NCBI GenBank assembly: GCA_016218825.1
Contig: JACRCV010000028.1
Span: 1-40,420 of the forward strand
DNA: 40,420 bases
Source of the DNA: Deltaproteobacteria bacterium
GTDB lineage: Bacteria > Myxococcota > XYA12-FULL-58-9
Direction of reading: 5' to 3'
Shown: one piece after another, positions 25,064 through 33,049 of the stretch
Numbering within the stretch: the first letter of the stretch is position 1
Layout: the number at the start of each line of letters is the position of its first letter
Position numbers and translations under genes: made by a program
Notes under the pieces: model-generated
The model's input: the letters and a program-made list of their open reading frames with translations, nothing else
What the model was told of the DNA's origin: nothing
Database searches by the model: none

Positions 25064-25951
25064 ATGACCGCGACCCAAGACCGCGATCAGCTCCACGGGC
25101 TGGTCTGGAGCATGCGCGCCGAGCGCGACCGCGCCCTGCTCTGCGACCTCGGCGCCAAGGTCGGCACGCCGGTCTTGTTCTTGAAAGGCGCCTTCGCCGA
25201 GCCGGTGCTCTACGGCAACCGCGGCCTGCGCACCGGCTGTGACATCGACGTCCTCATCGACCCGGCGGCCTTCGTGGCGTTCGAGCGCGAGGTCCTGGCG
25301 CTGGGCTGGCTGCGGCGCGAATTTCCCACCCACCCGGTCACCAACCGCCTGTTGCGCGAGTGGATGTACGCCGGCCGCGACGGCCACATCGACCTCGACC
25401 TGCACCGCCAGCTCGCGCAGCCGCCCTGGTACCACATCGACACCAAGGGTTGCCTCGCCCGCGCCGTCCGCTATGAGGCCGGCCAGACCACGGTCTGGTC
25501 TCTGTGCCCCGAGGACCAGGTGCTGTTCACCGCGGCGCACTACGCCAACCACGCGTTCACCATCGACGCCAAGCACTTCGAAGACACCGTCCGCCTGGCG
25601 CAGACCCAGCGGATCAACTGGCGTGCGGTGCACGCGCGCGCCCGGCAAGGGGGGCTCGGCGTCGCCCTGGCGCTGTTGCTCGATGCGCTCGGGGCGCGCG
25701 GCGTCGAGGTGCCGCTGGGGCAGCGACCGCTCGCCGGCGTCGATCACTTCCGCAAGACCCTCGCCGAGCATCTGGTCCGCGCGACCCCCCGCGGCTTCGT
25801 CCGCGGTCGGGAGCTGCCGTCACCGTGGGACGCGCTCGCCACCAACGTCTTGGTCTCGACCCGCCCGGCAGCGCTCGTGCGCTTCGTCGTCGAATACGCG
25901 GGCCTGCGCCTCTTGGACCACGGCCATCGTTTCTTCTGGGGCGGCCGATGA
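25064..25951 (+). CDS. Nucleotidyltransferase-fold protein (NTase_5-like) of EPS locus
   Basis: This 295-residue protein matches the NTase_5 type. It has VLFLKGAF (about 38-44), an acidic pair in GCDIDVLID (D60, D62), and a further acidic cluster in HIDLDLHRQL (about D110, D112), the expected metal-binding residues of a polymerase-beta-like fold. The C-terminal half is helical. Relatives are common in polysaccharide gene clusters, but their substrate is not established. Its stop overlaps the start of the NusG-like gene (ATGA), so the two are translationally coupled. No ribosome binding site is visible before ATG 25064. Confidence 0.75.
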   Translation: MTATQDRDQLHGLVWSMRAERDRALLCDLGAKVGTPVLFLKGAFAEPVLYGNRGLRTGCDIDVLIDPAAFVAFEREVLALGWLRREFPTHPVTNRLLREWMYAGRDGHIDLDLHRQLAQPPWYHIDTKGCLARAVRYEAGQTTVWSLCPEDQVLFTAAHYANHAFTIDAKHFEDTVRLAQTQRINWRAVHARARQGGLGVALALLLDALGARGVEVPLGQRPLAGVDHFRKTLAEHLVRATPRGFVRGRELPSPWDALATNVLVSTRPAALVRFVVEYAGLRLLDHGHRFFWGGR

Positions 25952-26475
25952 TGGCCGCCCGGTGGTTCGCGCTCGCGGTCCACGCCCGCCAGGAGAAGGG
26001 GGCCGCCGCCGAGCTCGCGGCGCACGGGGTCGAGGTGTTCTTGCCGCTCAAGGTCGAAAGGCGCGCCTGGAGTGACCGGGTGCAGAACGTCGAGCTGGCG
26101 TTGTTTCCCGGCTACCTGTTCGTGCGCGTCACGATGAGTGCCGCCCGCCGCGTCGAGTTGTTGCAGGTGCATCAGGTCATCGACCTCGTCGGCCGTCTCC
26201 CCGGTGACGAGCGCATCGCCCGCAGCATCCCCGACCAAGACATCTCGAGCCTGCAGACCGTCGTCGCCTCGCCCTACAACCTCGATCCCGTCGAGCGCCT
26301 CGTCCCCGGCAAAACCATCCTGGTCGCCGCCGGCCCGCTCAAAGGCGTCCGTGGCATCGTCGTCCACGAGCCGAACGGCAAGCGCCGCCTCGTCGTCCAA
26401 ATCGAGCTGCTCGGCCGCGGCGTCGCCACCGAGCTCGCCGCTGCAGACCTCGTCGAGGCCCCCGCAGAGCCATAG
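25948..26475 (+). CDS. NusG-paralogue antiterminator (UpxY/RfaH/LoaP-like)
   Basis: This 175-residue protein has the NGN domain (about residues 1-105; WFALAVHARQEKGAAAELAAHGVEVFLPLK, then LFPGYLFVRV) that binds RNA polymerase. A KOW-type C-terminal domain follows (about 115-165; VPGKTILVAAGPLKGVRGIVV). The start HARQEK/EVFLPL and the location in a polysaccharide locus match the UpxY/LoaP/RfaH specialised NusG paralogues that suppress early termination in long EPS operons, rather than housekeeping NusG. It overlaps the upstream gene by 4 bases and would suit control of the long rightward set of genes here. A second ATG directly follows the first; either may start it. Confidence 0.85.
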   Translation: MMAARWFALAVHARQEKGAAAELAAHGVEVFLPLKVERRAWSDRVQNVELALFPGYLFVRVTMSAARRVELLQVHQVIDLVGRLPGDERIARSIPDQDISSLQTVVASPYNLDPVERLVPGKTILVAAGPLKGVRGIVVHEPNGKRRLVVQIELLGRGVATELAAADLVEAPAEP

Positions 26476-26492
26476 AGTGCTTTCTGTCTTCA

Positions 26493-26580
26493 TTTGATTC
26501 CCGCGCGGCCGCTGCGTCCGCGCTCCCCACCCCCACCCCCGAATCCCCGCCCCCGAGTGGGGCGGGGACCGAGATCACTT
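26493..26580. repeat. Intergenic hairpin repeat, copy B
   Basis: The element begins TTTGATTCCCGCG, shares the CGCTCCCCACCCCCAC tract with copy A (21573-21688), and has a perfect 9-bp hairpin (CCCCGCCCC at 26545-26553, loop CGAGT, GGGGCGGGG at 26559-26567). It ends ATCACTT. The loop differs from that of copy A by one base; the stem is 2 bp shorter but intact. It fills much of the gap between the NusG-like gene and the MarR-type gene. Confidence 0.65.
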
Positions 26581-26691
26581 TCTCCCGAAAGCGGTGCAGA
26601 GCCGCCTCGCCTCCATTCGACCGCGCGACCGCGCCCGCCGGTGCTGCAGCGCGTCATCGGCCACCGTTTCAAACTTGAACACTCGATTCGG

Positions 26692-27318
26692 ATGGGCTAC
26701 CAACCGTGCCGTTCTACTGGATCCAACACTCTGGTGCTGGACCGCGACGACAACCTGAGCGCTTCGGTCGGTCCGCTGGGACCGAAAGGGGCGAAGCCTG
26801 CCGCGGCCGGGAATGACCTGTCGATGCTCGAGGCGCTGTTCGCCGAGCCGTCGCTCTCCCAACGCCAGCTCGCCCGCGAGGTCGGCCTGCCGTTGTCCAA
26901 GGCCCACTTCGTGTTGCGCCGCCTCATCGAGAAGGGCCTGGTGAAGGTGCAGAACGTCCGCGACTCCAAGCACAAGATGGGCTACCTCTACGTGCTGACG
27001 CCGCGCGGCCTCGAGGCCAAGGCCAAGCTCACCTATCGTTTCTTGCAGCGCACCGCCGCCGACTATCAGTCGATGCGCGACCGGGTCGAGAAGATCCTCG
27101 GGGCCGCGATCCTCGCGGCGCGCACGTCGAGCAACGGCTCGGTCGCGGTGTGTCTGCTCGGCGGCGGCCCGCTCGGCGAGGTGGTGATCGACGTGATCGC
27201 TCTCCGCCAGGACGCCGTCATCGTCACCGACGTCGATTTGGCGCGGGTGGCGGTGCTCATCGACCCCGACGCTTCGCGCCCGCGACACTCAAACCTCACC
27301 CTGGTGGACTTCGCATGA
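26692..27318 (+). CDS. MarR-type EPS-associated transcriptional regulator with extra C-terminal domain
   Basis: This 208-residue protein has a winged-helix domain (about residues 45-135; LSQRQLAREVGLPLSKAHFVLRRLIEKGLVKVQN, then the wing KMGYLYVLTPRGLEAKAKLT) that matches the MarR-type EPS-associated regulator family. Family members are normally about 110 residues. This one continues with about 70 residues (NGSVAVCLLGGGPLGEVVIDVIALRQDAVIVTD) that resemble the first beta-alpha-beta of a Rossmann-like nucleotide-binding fold. The start is uncertain: ATG 26692 has no clear ribosome binding site, and GTG 26734 or ATG 26824 are alternatives. Its stop overlaps the start of the carbamoyltransferase gene. 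It probably regulates the EPS locus. Confidence 0.75.
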   Translation: MGYQPCRSTGSNTLVLDRDDNLSASVGPLGPKGAKPAAAGNDLSMLEALFAEPSLSQRQLAREVGLPLSKAHFVLRRLIEKGLVKVQNVRDSKHKMGYLYVLTPRGLEAKAKLTYRFLQRTAADYQSMRDRVEKILGAAILAARTSSNGSVAVCLLGGGPLGEVVIDVIALRQDAVIVTDVDLARVAVLIDPDASRPRHSNLTLVDFA

Positions 27319-29057
27319 CGACTCACATTCTCGGCATCAACGCTTTCCACGCCGACGCCGCCGCCGTCCTCCTCCGTGACGGCGAGGTCGTGGGCGCCAT
27401 CGCCGAAGAGCGCTTGAACCGCGTCAAGCACTTCGCCGGCTTCCCGAAGCTCTCGATCTTGAAGCTCTTGGAGATGGGCAAGATCGGGATCGAAGACGTC
27501 GACCACATCGCCATCGGCCGCGACTCTACCGCCAACCTGTCGAAGAAGCTCGGCTTCGCGCTCACCAACCTGTCGCGCATCACCAAGCTCGCGAAGCAGC
27601 GGCTCGAGAACCGCGCCCAGGTGAAGGACGTGCCGGCGCTGGTCGCCGCCGCCTGCGGCGTCGAGGTCAAGAGGCTCCGCGCCAAGGTGCACAACATCGA
27701 GCACCACCTCTGTCACGCCGCGAGCGCGTATCTGCCGAGCGAGATGGAGCGCGCCGCGATCTTGTCGATCGACGGCTTCGGCGACTTCGCGTCGACGATG
27801 ATCGCGGTCGGCCGTGGGCGCGACATCGAGATCCTCGACCGGGTCTACTTCCCGCACTCGCTCGGCATCCTCTACACCGCGATCTGTCAGTTCATCGGCT
27901 ACGGCAAGTACGGCGACGAGGGCAAGGTCATGGGGCTCGCACCCTACGGCGAGCCGGCCTACATGGATCTCATGCACGAGCTCGTGACGCTGAAGCCGAA
28001 CGGCAAGTTCGAGCTCGGCCTCGACTGGTTCGTGCACCACACCGAAGGGGTCGACTACAGCTTCGACGACGACGGCAACCCTACGGTGGCGCCGCTCTAC
28101 TCGCAGAAGCTCATCGACCGGCTCGGCGCGCCGCGGGAGCGCGGCACCGAGATCTCGAAGCGTGACAAAGACCTCACCCGCTCGCTGCAGGCCCGCTTCG
28201 AAGAGGCCTACTTCCACGTCGTCAACGACCTGCAGGCGAAGACCGGGCTCGACGCCATCTGCGTCGCCGGCGGCGTCGCGTTGAACTCGGTCGCCAACGG
28301 CATGATGTTCACGCGCTCGAAGTTCCGCCGCTTCGCGACCCACCCGGCGGCCGGCGACGACGGCACCGCGTTCGGCGCCGCGTTCTACGTGCACAACTGC
28401 GTCCTCGGCAACGCCCGGGTCGCGCCGCTCAACCACGCCTACTTCGGCGACGAGTTCAGTGACCTCGAGATGCAGGCGGCCCTCGACAAAGCCGGCGTCA
28501 AAGGCGCGGTGCGGCTCGACGACGAGGCGCTGTTTCCACGGGTGGCGGAGCGCATCGCCGCCGGCAAGGTGGTCGGCTGGTTCCAGGGCCGCATGGAGTG
28601 GGGGCCGCGGGCGCTCGGCTCGCGCTCCATCCTCGCGCACCCGGGCCGCGCCGACATGAAGGACATCTTGAACGCCCGCATCAAGCACCGGGAGTGGTTC
28701 CGGCCCTTCGCGCCCTCCATCCTCGAAGAGGCGGTCGCCGACTACTTCGACGAGTCCCACCCGTCGCCGTACATGATGCTGGTCTACACCACGAAGCCGG
28801 AGCGCCGCGCCGACATCCAGGCGACCGACCACGTCGACCACACCGGCCGGTTGCAGACCGTGAGCCGGAAGGACTCGCCCCGCTACCACCGCGTCATCTC
28901 CGAGTTCCGCAAGGTTACCGGCATCCCGGTGGTGCTGAACACCTCGTTCAACGAGAACGAGCCCATCGTCCGCACCCCCGCCGAGGCCATCGACTGCTTC
29001 CTGCGCACCAAGATGGACGTCTTGGCGCTCGGCAATTGGCTGGTCGACAAGGACTAG
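27315..29057 (+). CDS. NodU/TobZ-type carbamoyltransferase (copy 1)
   Basis: This 580-residue enzyme should transfer a carbamoyl group from carbamoyl phosphate, via carbamoyl-AMP, to a hydroxyl of a sugar or related acceptor. The N-terminal Kae1-like domain has H12 in INAFHADAAAVLL and the metal-site motif EHHLCHAASAY (H130, H131, H134). The C-terminal domain has WFQGRMEWGPRALGSRSIL (from residue 422) and NTSFNENEPIV. The start overlaps the stop of the MarR-type regulator (ATGA), so it is translationally coupled to it. A second, longer carbamoyltransferase lies at 31114-32952. The acceptor is probably an EPS sugar, from context. Confidence 0.9.
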   Translation: MTTHILGINAFHADAAAVLLRDGEVVGAIAEERLNRVKHFAGFPKLSILKLLEMGKIGIEDVDHIAIGRDSTANLSKKLGFALTNLSRITKLAKQRLENRAQVKDVPALVAAACGVEVKRLRAKVHNIEHHLCHAASAYLPSEMERAAILSIDGFGDFASTMIAVGRGRDIEILDRVYFPHSLGILYTAICQFIGYGKYGDEGKVMGLAPYGEPAYMDLMHELVTLKPNGKFELGLDWFVHHTEGVDYSFDDDGNPTVAPLYSQKLIDRLGAPRERGTEISKRDKDLTRSLQARFEEAYFHVVNDLQAKTGLDAICVAGGVALNSVANGMMFTRSKFRRFATHPAAGDDGTAFGAAFYVHNCVLGNARVAPLNHAYFGDEFSDLEMQAALDKAGVKGAVRLDDEALFPRVAERIAAGKVVGWFQGRMEWGPRALGSRSILAHPGRADMKDILNARIKHREWFRPFAPSILEEAVADYFDESHPSPYMMLVYTTKPERRADIQATDHVDHTGRLQTVSRKDSPRYHRVISEFRKVTGIPVVLNTSFNENEPIVRTPAEAIDCFLRTKMDVLALGNWLVDKD

Positions 29058-29064
29058 GACGTCG

Positions 29065-29097
29065 CGTACGTACGTCTATTTACAACCGTACGTACGT
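29065..29097. promoter_or_regulatory. Paired palindromic operator of the toxin-antitoxin operon
   Basis: The 11-base sequence CGTACGTACGT occurs twice (29065-29075 and 29087-29097). Each contains a perfect palindrome, and the two centres lie 22 bases apart, two helical turns. One copy precedes the -35 box and the other lies between -35 and -10, as expected for autorepression by antitoxin dimers. Confidence 0.65.
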
Positions 29098-29107
29098 GTA
29101 TCATGAT
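29079..29107 (+). promoter_or_regulatory. Candidate promoter of the toxin-antitoxin operon, leaderless start
   Basis: TTTACA (29079-29084, five of six -35 bases), a 17-base spacer and CATGAT (29102-29107, four of six) place the transcription start at the A of the antitoxin ATG (29114). No ribosome binding site precedes that ATG, which supports a leaderless mRNA. Confidence 0.45.
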
Positions 29108-29113
29108 GGCGGC

Positions 29114-29338
29114 ATGGTGTTGACGGCTTCAAAGTTGCGGCAGGACGTCTACCGCATCCTCGATCGCGTCGCCGACACGGGGGCGCCCGTGGAGGTGACC
29201 CGTCGCGGGAAGCGGCTGCGGATCTCGTTGGTGGAGGCATCCAGCAAGCTCTCCCGTCTGAAACGGCGCAAGATCCTGAAAGTTCCCCTGGATGAGATCG
29301 TGCGCATGGACTGGTCGAGCGAATGGACCGGAAGGTAG
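29114..29338 (+). CDS. Antitoxin, Phd/YefM-like
   Basis: This 74-residue protein begins VLTASKLRQDVYRILDRVADTG, followed by PVEVTRRGKRLRISLV, the pattern of the Phd/YefM-type antitoxin DNA-binding domain. The C-terminal third (KLSRLKRRKILKVPLDEIVRMDWSSEW) would wrap the toxin. It overlaps the toxin gene by 16 bases in another frame. The two palindromic repeats just upstream suit autoregulation by this protein. ATG 29114 is preferred over ATGs at 29103 and 29106 because it fits the family start and the promoter. Confidence 0.85.
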   Translation: MVLTASKLRQDVYRILDRVADTGAPVEVTRRGKRLRISLVEASSKLSRLKRRKILKVPLDEIVRMDWSSEWTGR

Positions 29339-29712
29339 TCCACCTCGATACCCACGTCGCCGTTCTCCTGTTCGGCGGCGAGGCCGAGGCGTTTCCACCA
29401 GCCGTTCGCGACGTGGTCGATCGCCACGAGCTGGCCGTTTCGCCGATGGTGGTGTTGGAGCTGCAGTACCTCTTCGAGACCGGCCGTATTGCTCGCACCG
29501 CCGATGTCATCGTCGCTGATCTGGTTCAGACGATCGGACTTACCGTCTGCGATTTGCCGTTCCATCGCGTGGTGGCGCGGGCCCTCAAGCTCCGCTGGAC
29601 CCGTGATCCGTTTGATCGCCTCATCGTTGCTCAGGCCGAAGCTCGGGGGTGCCGGCTCGTCACCAAGGACCGCCGAATCCTGGAGCACAGCCAACATGCG
29701 ATCTGGGACTGA
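29323..29712 (+). CDS. vapC: PIN-domain ribonuclease toxin (VapC-like)
   Basis: This 129-residue protein has the acidic PIN quartet: D9 (HLDTHVAV), E46 (VVLELQYL), D95 and D98 (RDPFDRLIVAQA) and D116 (LVTKDRRIL), so it looks catalytically intact. Such toxins are Mg2+-dependent endoribonucleases that cut tRNA or rRNA when free of antitoxin. Its start overlaps the antitoxin gene by 16 bases. It converges with the glycosyltransferase gene at 29724, only 11 bases away, so the pair fits compactly between EPS genes. Confidence 0.88.
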   Translation: MDRKVVHLDTHVAVLLFGGEAEAFPPAVRDVVDRHELAVSPMVVLELQYLFETGRIARTADVIVADLVQTIGLTVCDLPFHRVVARALKLRWTRDPFDRLIVAQAEARGCRLVTKDRRILEHSQHAIWD

Positions 29713-29723
29713 CAGTCGTTCGG

Positions 29724-30878
29724 TCACCTGCGGATGACCCGCTCGTACAACCTCAAGACCTCGGCGGCGATCACGCGCCAATCGAGCCTGCGCGCCGCAA
29801 ACTCCAGCGCCGCCTCGCGGGTCGCGCCGGCGAGGGTCGGGTCGGCGACCACCTTGGCGACCGCGTCGGCCACGGCGACAGCGGTGCGCGGCACGATGAT
29901 CGCCGCACCCGCGGCGCCCGCTTCATGAAGATGACAGGTATCGGTGGCGATCAGGAGCCCACCCACCGCCAAGGTCTCGGCGGCGGTGTTCGAGAAGCCC
30001 TCGAGCTCCGAGGTCAAGAGCACCGCGTCGCACGCGGCGAGGAAGCCGAAGCGCTCGTCGCCGTATGCGGGGCCGGGGAGCGCGACCGCGTCGGCCACCC
30101 CGAGCCGCACCGCGGCGCGCTGCACTTCGTGCGCATGAGCGCCGTCGGGCCCGACCAGGCTCAAGCGCGCTTCGATGCCGCGCTGCCGCAACAACGCCAC
30201 CGCTTCGACCTGCAACAGCAACCCCTTCAGCGGATGGATGCGCCCGAGGTAGACCAGGCGGACGTGAGGCTGTTGCCGGTGCGGCGCCCAGACCTCGTCC
30301 TTCGCGGCGTGGGCGGCGGCGCGGACGTGGTCCAGGTCGACGCCGTTCGGGCACACCAAGACCACGGCCGCAAGGCTCGGGACCGCACCGCGCCACAGCG
30401 CCTCGCGCTCACTGTGGTCCAGGAACAGGAAGGCGGCGGCGCCCTCGATGCTCCGGCGCTCGAGGGCCGCGTAGTACAGGCGCTTGCTGCGCGGCCGCAC
30501 CGCGAGGCTGCGGGCATCGAGCATGCCGCGGGGGCTGAGCACGTAGGGCTTGTGGAGGTGCCGCGCCCGGGCCGCGGCGAGGGTGCTGATGACGTTCCAG
30601 TGGGAGTGCAGGTGGACGACGTCGGCGCCGGCGATGGCGCGGTGCAGGCGGCGGACGAGGCGCGGCCCGGGGACGCCGTAGCGGACGCTCGCGAGCCGGC
30701 CGTCGACCACCGTGACGCCGCTGGTGTCGAGCACCTCGGTCTCTTCGGAGCGGCCGATGACCAGCGTGACCTCGGCGCCGAGCGCAGCCTCGGCGCGGGC
30801 CAGGCCCAACACCGAGCGGGTCGGGCCGCCGCTCTTCAAGGCCAGCTGGGGCAGGACGTGGGTCACGCGCATCGACAT
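29724..30878 (-). CDS. GT4-family glycosyltransferase
   Basis: This 384-residue GT-B-fold enzyme begins with MRVTHVLPQLALKSGGPTRS, the donor/acceptor loop typical of GT4, and has VVHLHSHWN in the N-terminal domain. The C-terminal domain has VRLVYLGRIHPLKGL and the E-x7-E motif ELEGFSNTAAETLAVGG used for nucleotide-sugar binding. It should add a sugar to the lipid-linked EPS repeat unit on the cytoplasmic side. It runs against the surrounding EPS genes. ATG 30878 and ATG 30872 are both possible starts; neither has a good ribosome binding site. Confidence 0.88.
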   Translation of the reverse strand: MSMRVTHVLPQLALKSGGPTRSVLGLARAEAALGAEVTLVIGRSEETEVLDTSGVTVVDGRLASVRYGVPGPRLVRRLHRAIAGADVVHLHSHWNVISTLAAARARHLHKPYVLSPRGMLDARSLAVRPRSKRLYYAALERRSIEGAAAFLFLDHSEREALWRGAVPSLAAVVLVCPNGVDLDHVRAAAHAAKDEVWAPHRQQPHVRLVYLGRIHPLKGLLLQVEAVALLRQRGIEARLSLVGPDGAHAHEVQRAAVRLGVADAVALPGPAYGDERFGFLAACDAVLLTSELEGFSNTAAETLAVGGLLIATDTCHLHEAGAAGAAIIVPRTAVAVADAVAKVVADPTLAGATREAALEFAARRLDWRVIAAEVLRLYERVIRR

Positions 30879-30904
30879 CGGTGCAGACTAGTGTACGGCG
30901 AGCG

Positions 30905-31052
30905 ATGATGAAAGCACGCCGGCGCCAACCTGCCCAGGGTCCTTCTGGCCGAGGCCTGTCAGATGACCGGGCGCGGCATCACCGAGACCATCAGCGTAGG
31001 GCTGGAGCGCGTGCGTCGTGGACGGGTTGCGGCGACGGTGCGCGATCGATGA
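30905..31052 (+). pseudogene. Degraded VapB-type antitoxin remnant
   Basis: An open frame without a usable start (30912-31052) reads ANLPRVLLAEACQMTG, then ITETISVGLERVRRGR, matching the VapB-type antitoxin pattern (N-L-P-x-x-L-L-x-E-A-x-x-x-T-G-x-x-T-x-T-x-x-x-x-L). The natural start ATG-ATG-AAA at 30905 lies in another frame, so one frameshift between about 30911 and 30926 would explain the break. No matching toxin follows; the carbamoyltransferase gene begins 61 bases later. The rest of the 30879-31113 gap shows nothing else. Confidence 0.45.
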
Positions 31053-31113
31053 GGGTGGGCGACGTGAGTGACTCGAAGCGGTGGGCGTCGAGCCGGGTGT
31101 GGAGCACAGCAAG

Positions 31114-32952
31114 ATGAAAGCCGTCCTTGGAATCTCGGCCTTCTATCACGACGCCGCCGCGGCGCTGGTGGTGGACGGTAAGGTCGTCGCCGCGGCGCAA
31201 GAAGAGCGCTTCACCAGGCTGAAGCACGACGCCGACTTCCCGGTGCAGGCGATCGGGTATTGCCTCAAAGAGGCGGGGATCACGCCCGCGGACCTCGACG
31301 CGGTGGGCTTCTACGAGAAGCCGCTCGCCAAGTTCGACCGCCTGCTCGAGACCTACGTCGCTTTCGCGCCCGCGGGCTTCATGGCCTTTCTGAAATCGCT
31401 GCCGGTGTGGCTGCAGAAGAAGCTCTATCTGCCGCGCGAGATCCGCAAGGGCCTCGCCGGCGGCTACCAGAAGGCCATCGTGTTCTGCGAGCACCACGAG
31501 GCCCACGCCGCGAGCGCCTTCTTCCCGTCACCGTTCGCCGAGGCCGCGATCTTGACGATGGACGGCGTCGGCGAGTGGGCGACGTCCTCGATCGGCGTCG
31601 GCCATGGTCACCAGGTCGAGCTGCTCTACGAGCAGCACTTCCCGCACTCCCTCGGGCTCCTGTACTCGGCGTTCACCTACTTCACCGGCTTCAAGGTGAA
31701 TTCGGGCGAGTACAAGCTGATGGGGCTCGCCCCCTACGGCGAACCCAGGTACGTCGATCGTATCTACGACCAGCTCATCGATCTGAAGGAGGACGGCTCG
31801 TTCCGAATGGACCAGTCGTACTTCGACTACTGCGCCGGGCTGGTGATGACCTCGAAGAAATTCGCCACCCTCTTCGATGGCCCGCCGCGGGCGGCGGAGT
31901 CGAAGCTCACCGACCGCGAGATGGACATCGCCGCGTCGATTCAGGTCGTCACCGAGGAGATCGTGATGCGCATGGCCAAGCACGCGCACGCGGTCACCGG
32001 ACAGAAGAACCTCTGTCTCGCGGGCGGCGTGGCGCTGAACTGCGTCGCCAACGGCAAGCTGCTCAGCGACGGGCCCTTCGAGCGCCTCTGGATCCAACCG
32101 GCGGCGGGCGACGCCGGCGGCGCGCTCGGCGTGGCGCTGCTCATCTGGCATCAGCTGATGGAGAACGCGCGCACCCCCGCGGCCAACGACAGCCAATCAG
32201 GCTCGCTCTTGGGCCCGGCGTTTTCTTTCGACCAGGTGAAGACCTACCTCGACGGCGTCGGCGCCAAGTACCAGGTGTTCGAGACCGACGCCGCCTTGAT
32301 CGACCACGTCGCCGGGCTGATGGCGAGCGAGAAGGTCATCGGCTGGTTCCAGGGGCGGATGGAGTTCGGGCCCCGCGCGCTCGGGTCGCGCAGCATTCTG
32401 GGTGACGCGCGCAGTCGCCAGATGCAGTCGGTGATGAACCTGAAGATCAAGTTCCGCGAGTCGTTCCGCCCCTTCGCGCCCGTGGTGCTCGAAGAACGGG
32501 TGCACGAGTACTTCGACACCCCCGAGCACCTCGCCTCTCCTTATATGCTCCTCGTCGCCAACGTGAAGCACGACAAGCGCCTGCCGACGAACGGCGCCGA
32601 CCAGGCGCTCAAAGGCATCGACAAGCTCAAGTTCCCGCGCTCGGTGGTGCCGGCGATCACGCACGTCGACTACTCGGCGCGCCTGCAGACCGCCGACCGC
32701 GAGCGGCACGGGCGCTACTATGAGCTCATCAAGCGCTTCGAGGAGAAGACCGGCTGTCCGGTGATCATCAACACCTCGTTCAACGTGCGCGGCGAGCCCA
32801 TTGTCTGCACCCCCGCGGACGCGTTTCGCTGCTTCATGGCCACCGAGATGGACGTGCTGGTGCTCGACCGTTGCGTGCTCCTCAAAGAAGACCAGCCCAA
32901 GGGCCAAGGCGTCGACCGTGAAGGGTACTTGAGGCAGTTCAAGCTCGACTGA
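31114..32952 (+). CDS. NodU/TobZ-type carbamoyltransferase (copy 2)
   Basis: This 612-residue enzyme is the standard long form. H12 lies in ISAFYHDAAAALV, and the metal-site motif EHHEAHAASAF has H127, H128 and H131. The C-terminal domain has WFQGRMEFGPRALGSRSI (from residue 411) and NTSFNVRGEPIV. ATG 31114 has GGAG 9 bases upstream. It is followed by an SxtJ-type membrane protein and, after an inserted ATPase gene, a DUF5989 protein. The carbamoyltransferase-SxtJ-DUF5989 set is a recurring neighbourhood in polysaccharide and natural-product loci. O-carbamoylation of an EPS sugar is inferred. Confidence 0.92.
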   Translation: MKAVLGISAFYHDAAAALVVDGKVVAAAQEERFTRLKHDADFPVQAIGYCLKEAGITPADLDAVGFYEKPLAKFDRLLETYVAFAPAGFMAFLKSLPVWLQKKLYLPREIRKGLAGGYQKAIVFCEHHEAHAASAFFPSPFAEAAILTMDGVGEWATSSIGVGHGHQVELLYEQHFPHSLGLLYSAFTYFTGFKVNSGEYKLMGLAPYGEPRYVDRIYDQLIDLKEDGSFRMDQSYFDYCAGLVMTSKKFATLFDGPPRAAESKLTDREMDIAASIQVVTEEIVMRMAKHAHAVTGQKNLCLAGGVALNCVANGKLLSDGPFERLWIQPAAGDAGGALGVALLIWHQLMENARTPAANDSQSGSLLGPAFSFDQVKTYLDGVGAKYQVFETDAALIDHVAGLMASEKVIGWFQGRMEFGPRALGSRSILGDARSRQMQSVMNLKIKFRESFRPFAPVVLEERVHEYFDTPEHLASPYMLLVANVKHDKRLPTNGADQALKGIDKLKFPRSVVPAITHVDYSARLQTADRERHGRYYELIKRFEEKTGCPVIINTSFNVRGEPIVCTPADAFRCFMATEMDVLVLDRCVLLKEDQPKGQGVDREGYLRQFKLD

Positions 32953-33049
32953 GGTCCGAAGGTGTACCGAAATGTGTGATTCCGCCGGCGCCGCCCTCGA
33001 CCGCCTCGTTCCGAGTTGGCAAGATAGACCTCAGACCCGGGGGTGAGCC

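Noticed and set aside
27066-28889. 607-codon frame on the minus strand
   Set aside because: It is antisense to carbamoyltransferase copy 1, which keeps all family motifs; the antisense product is rich in Val/Asp/Arg and shows none.
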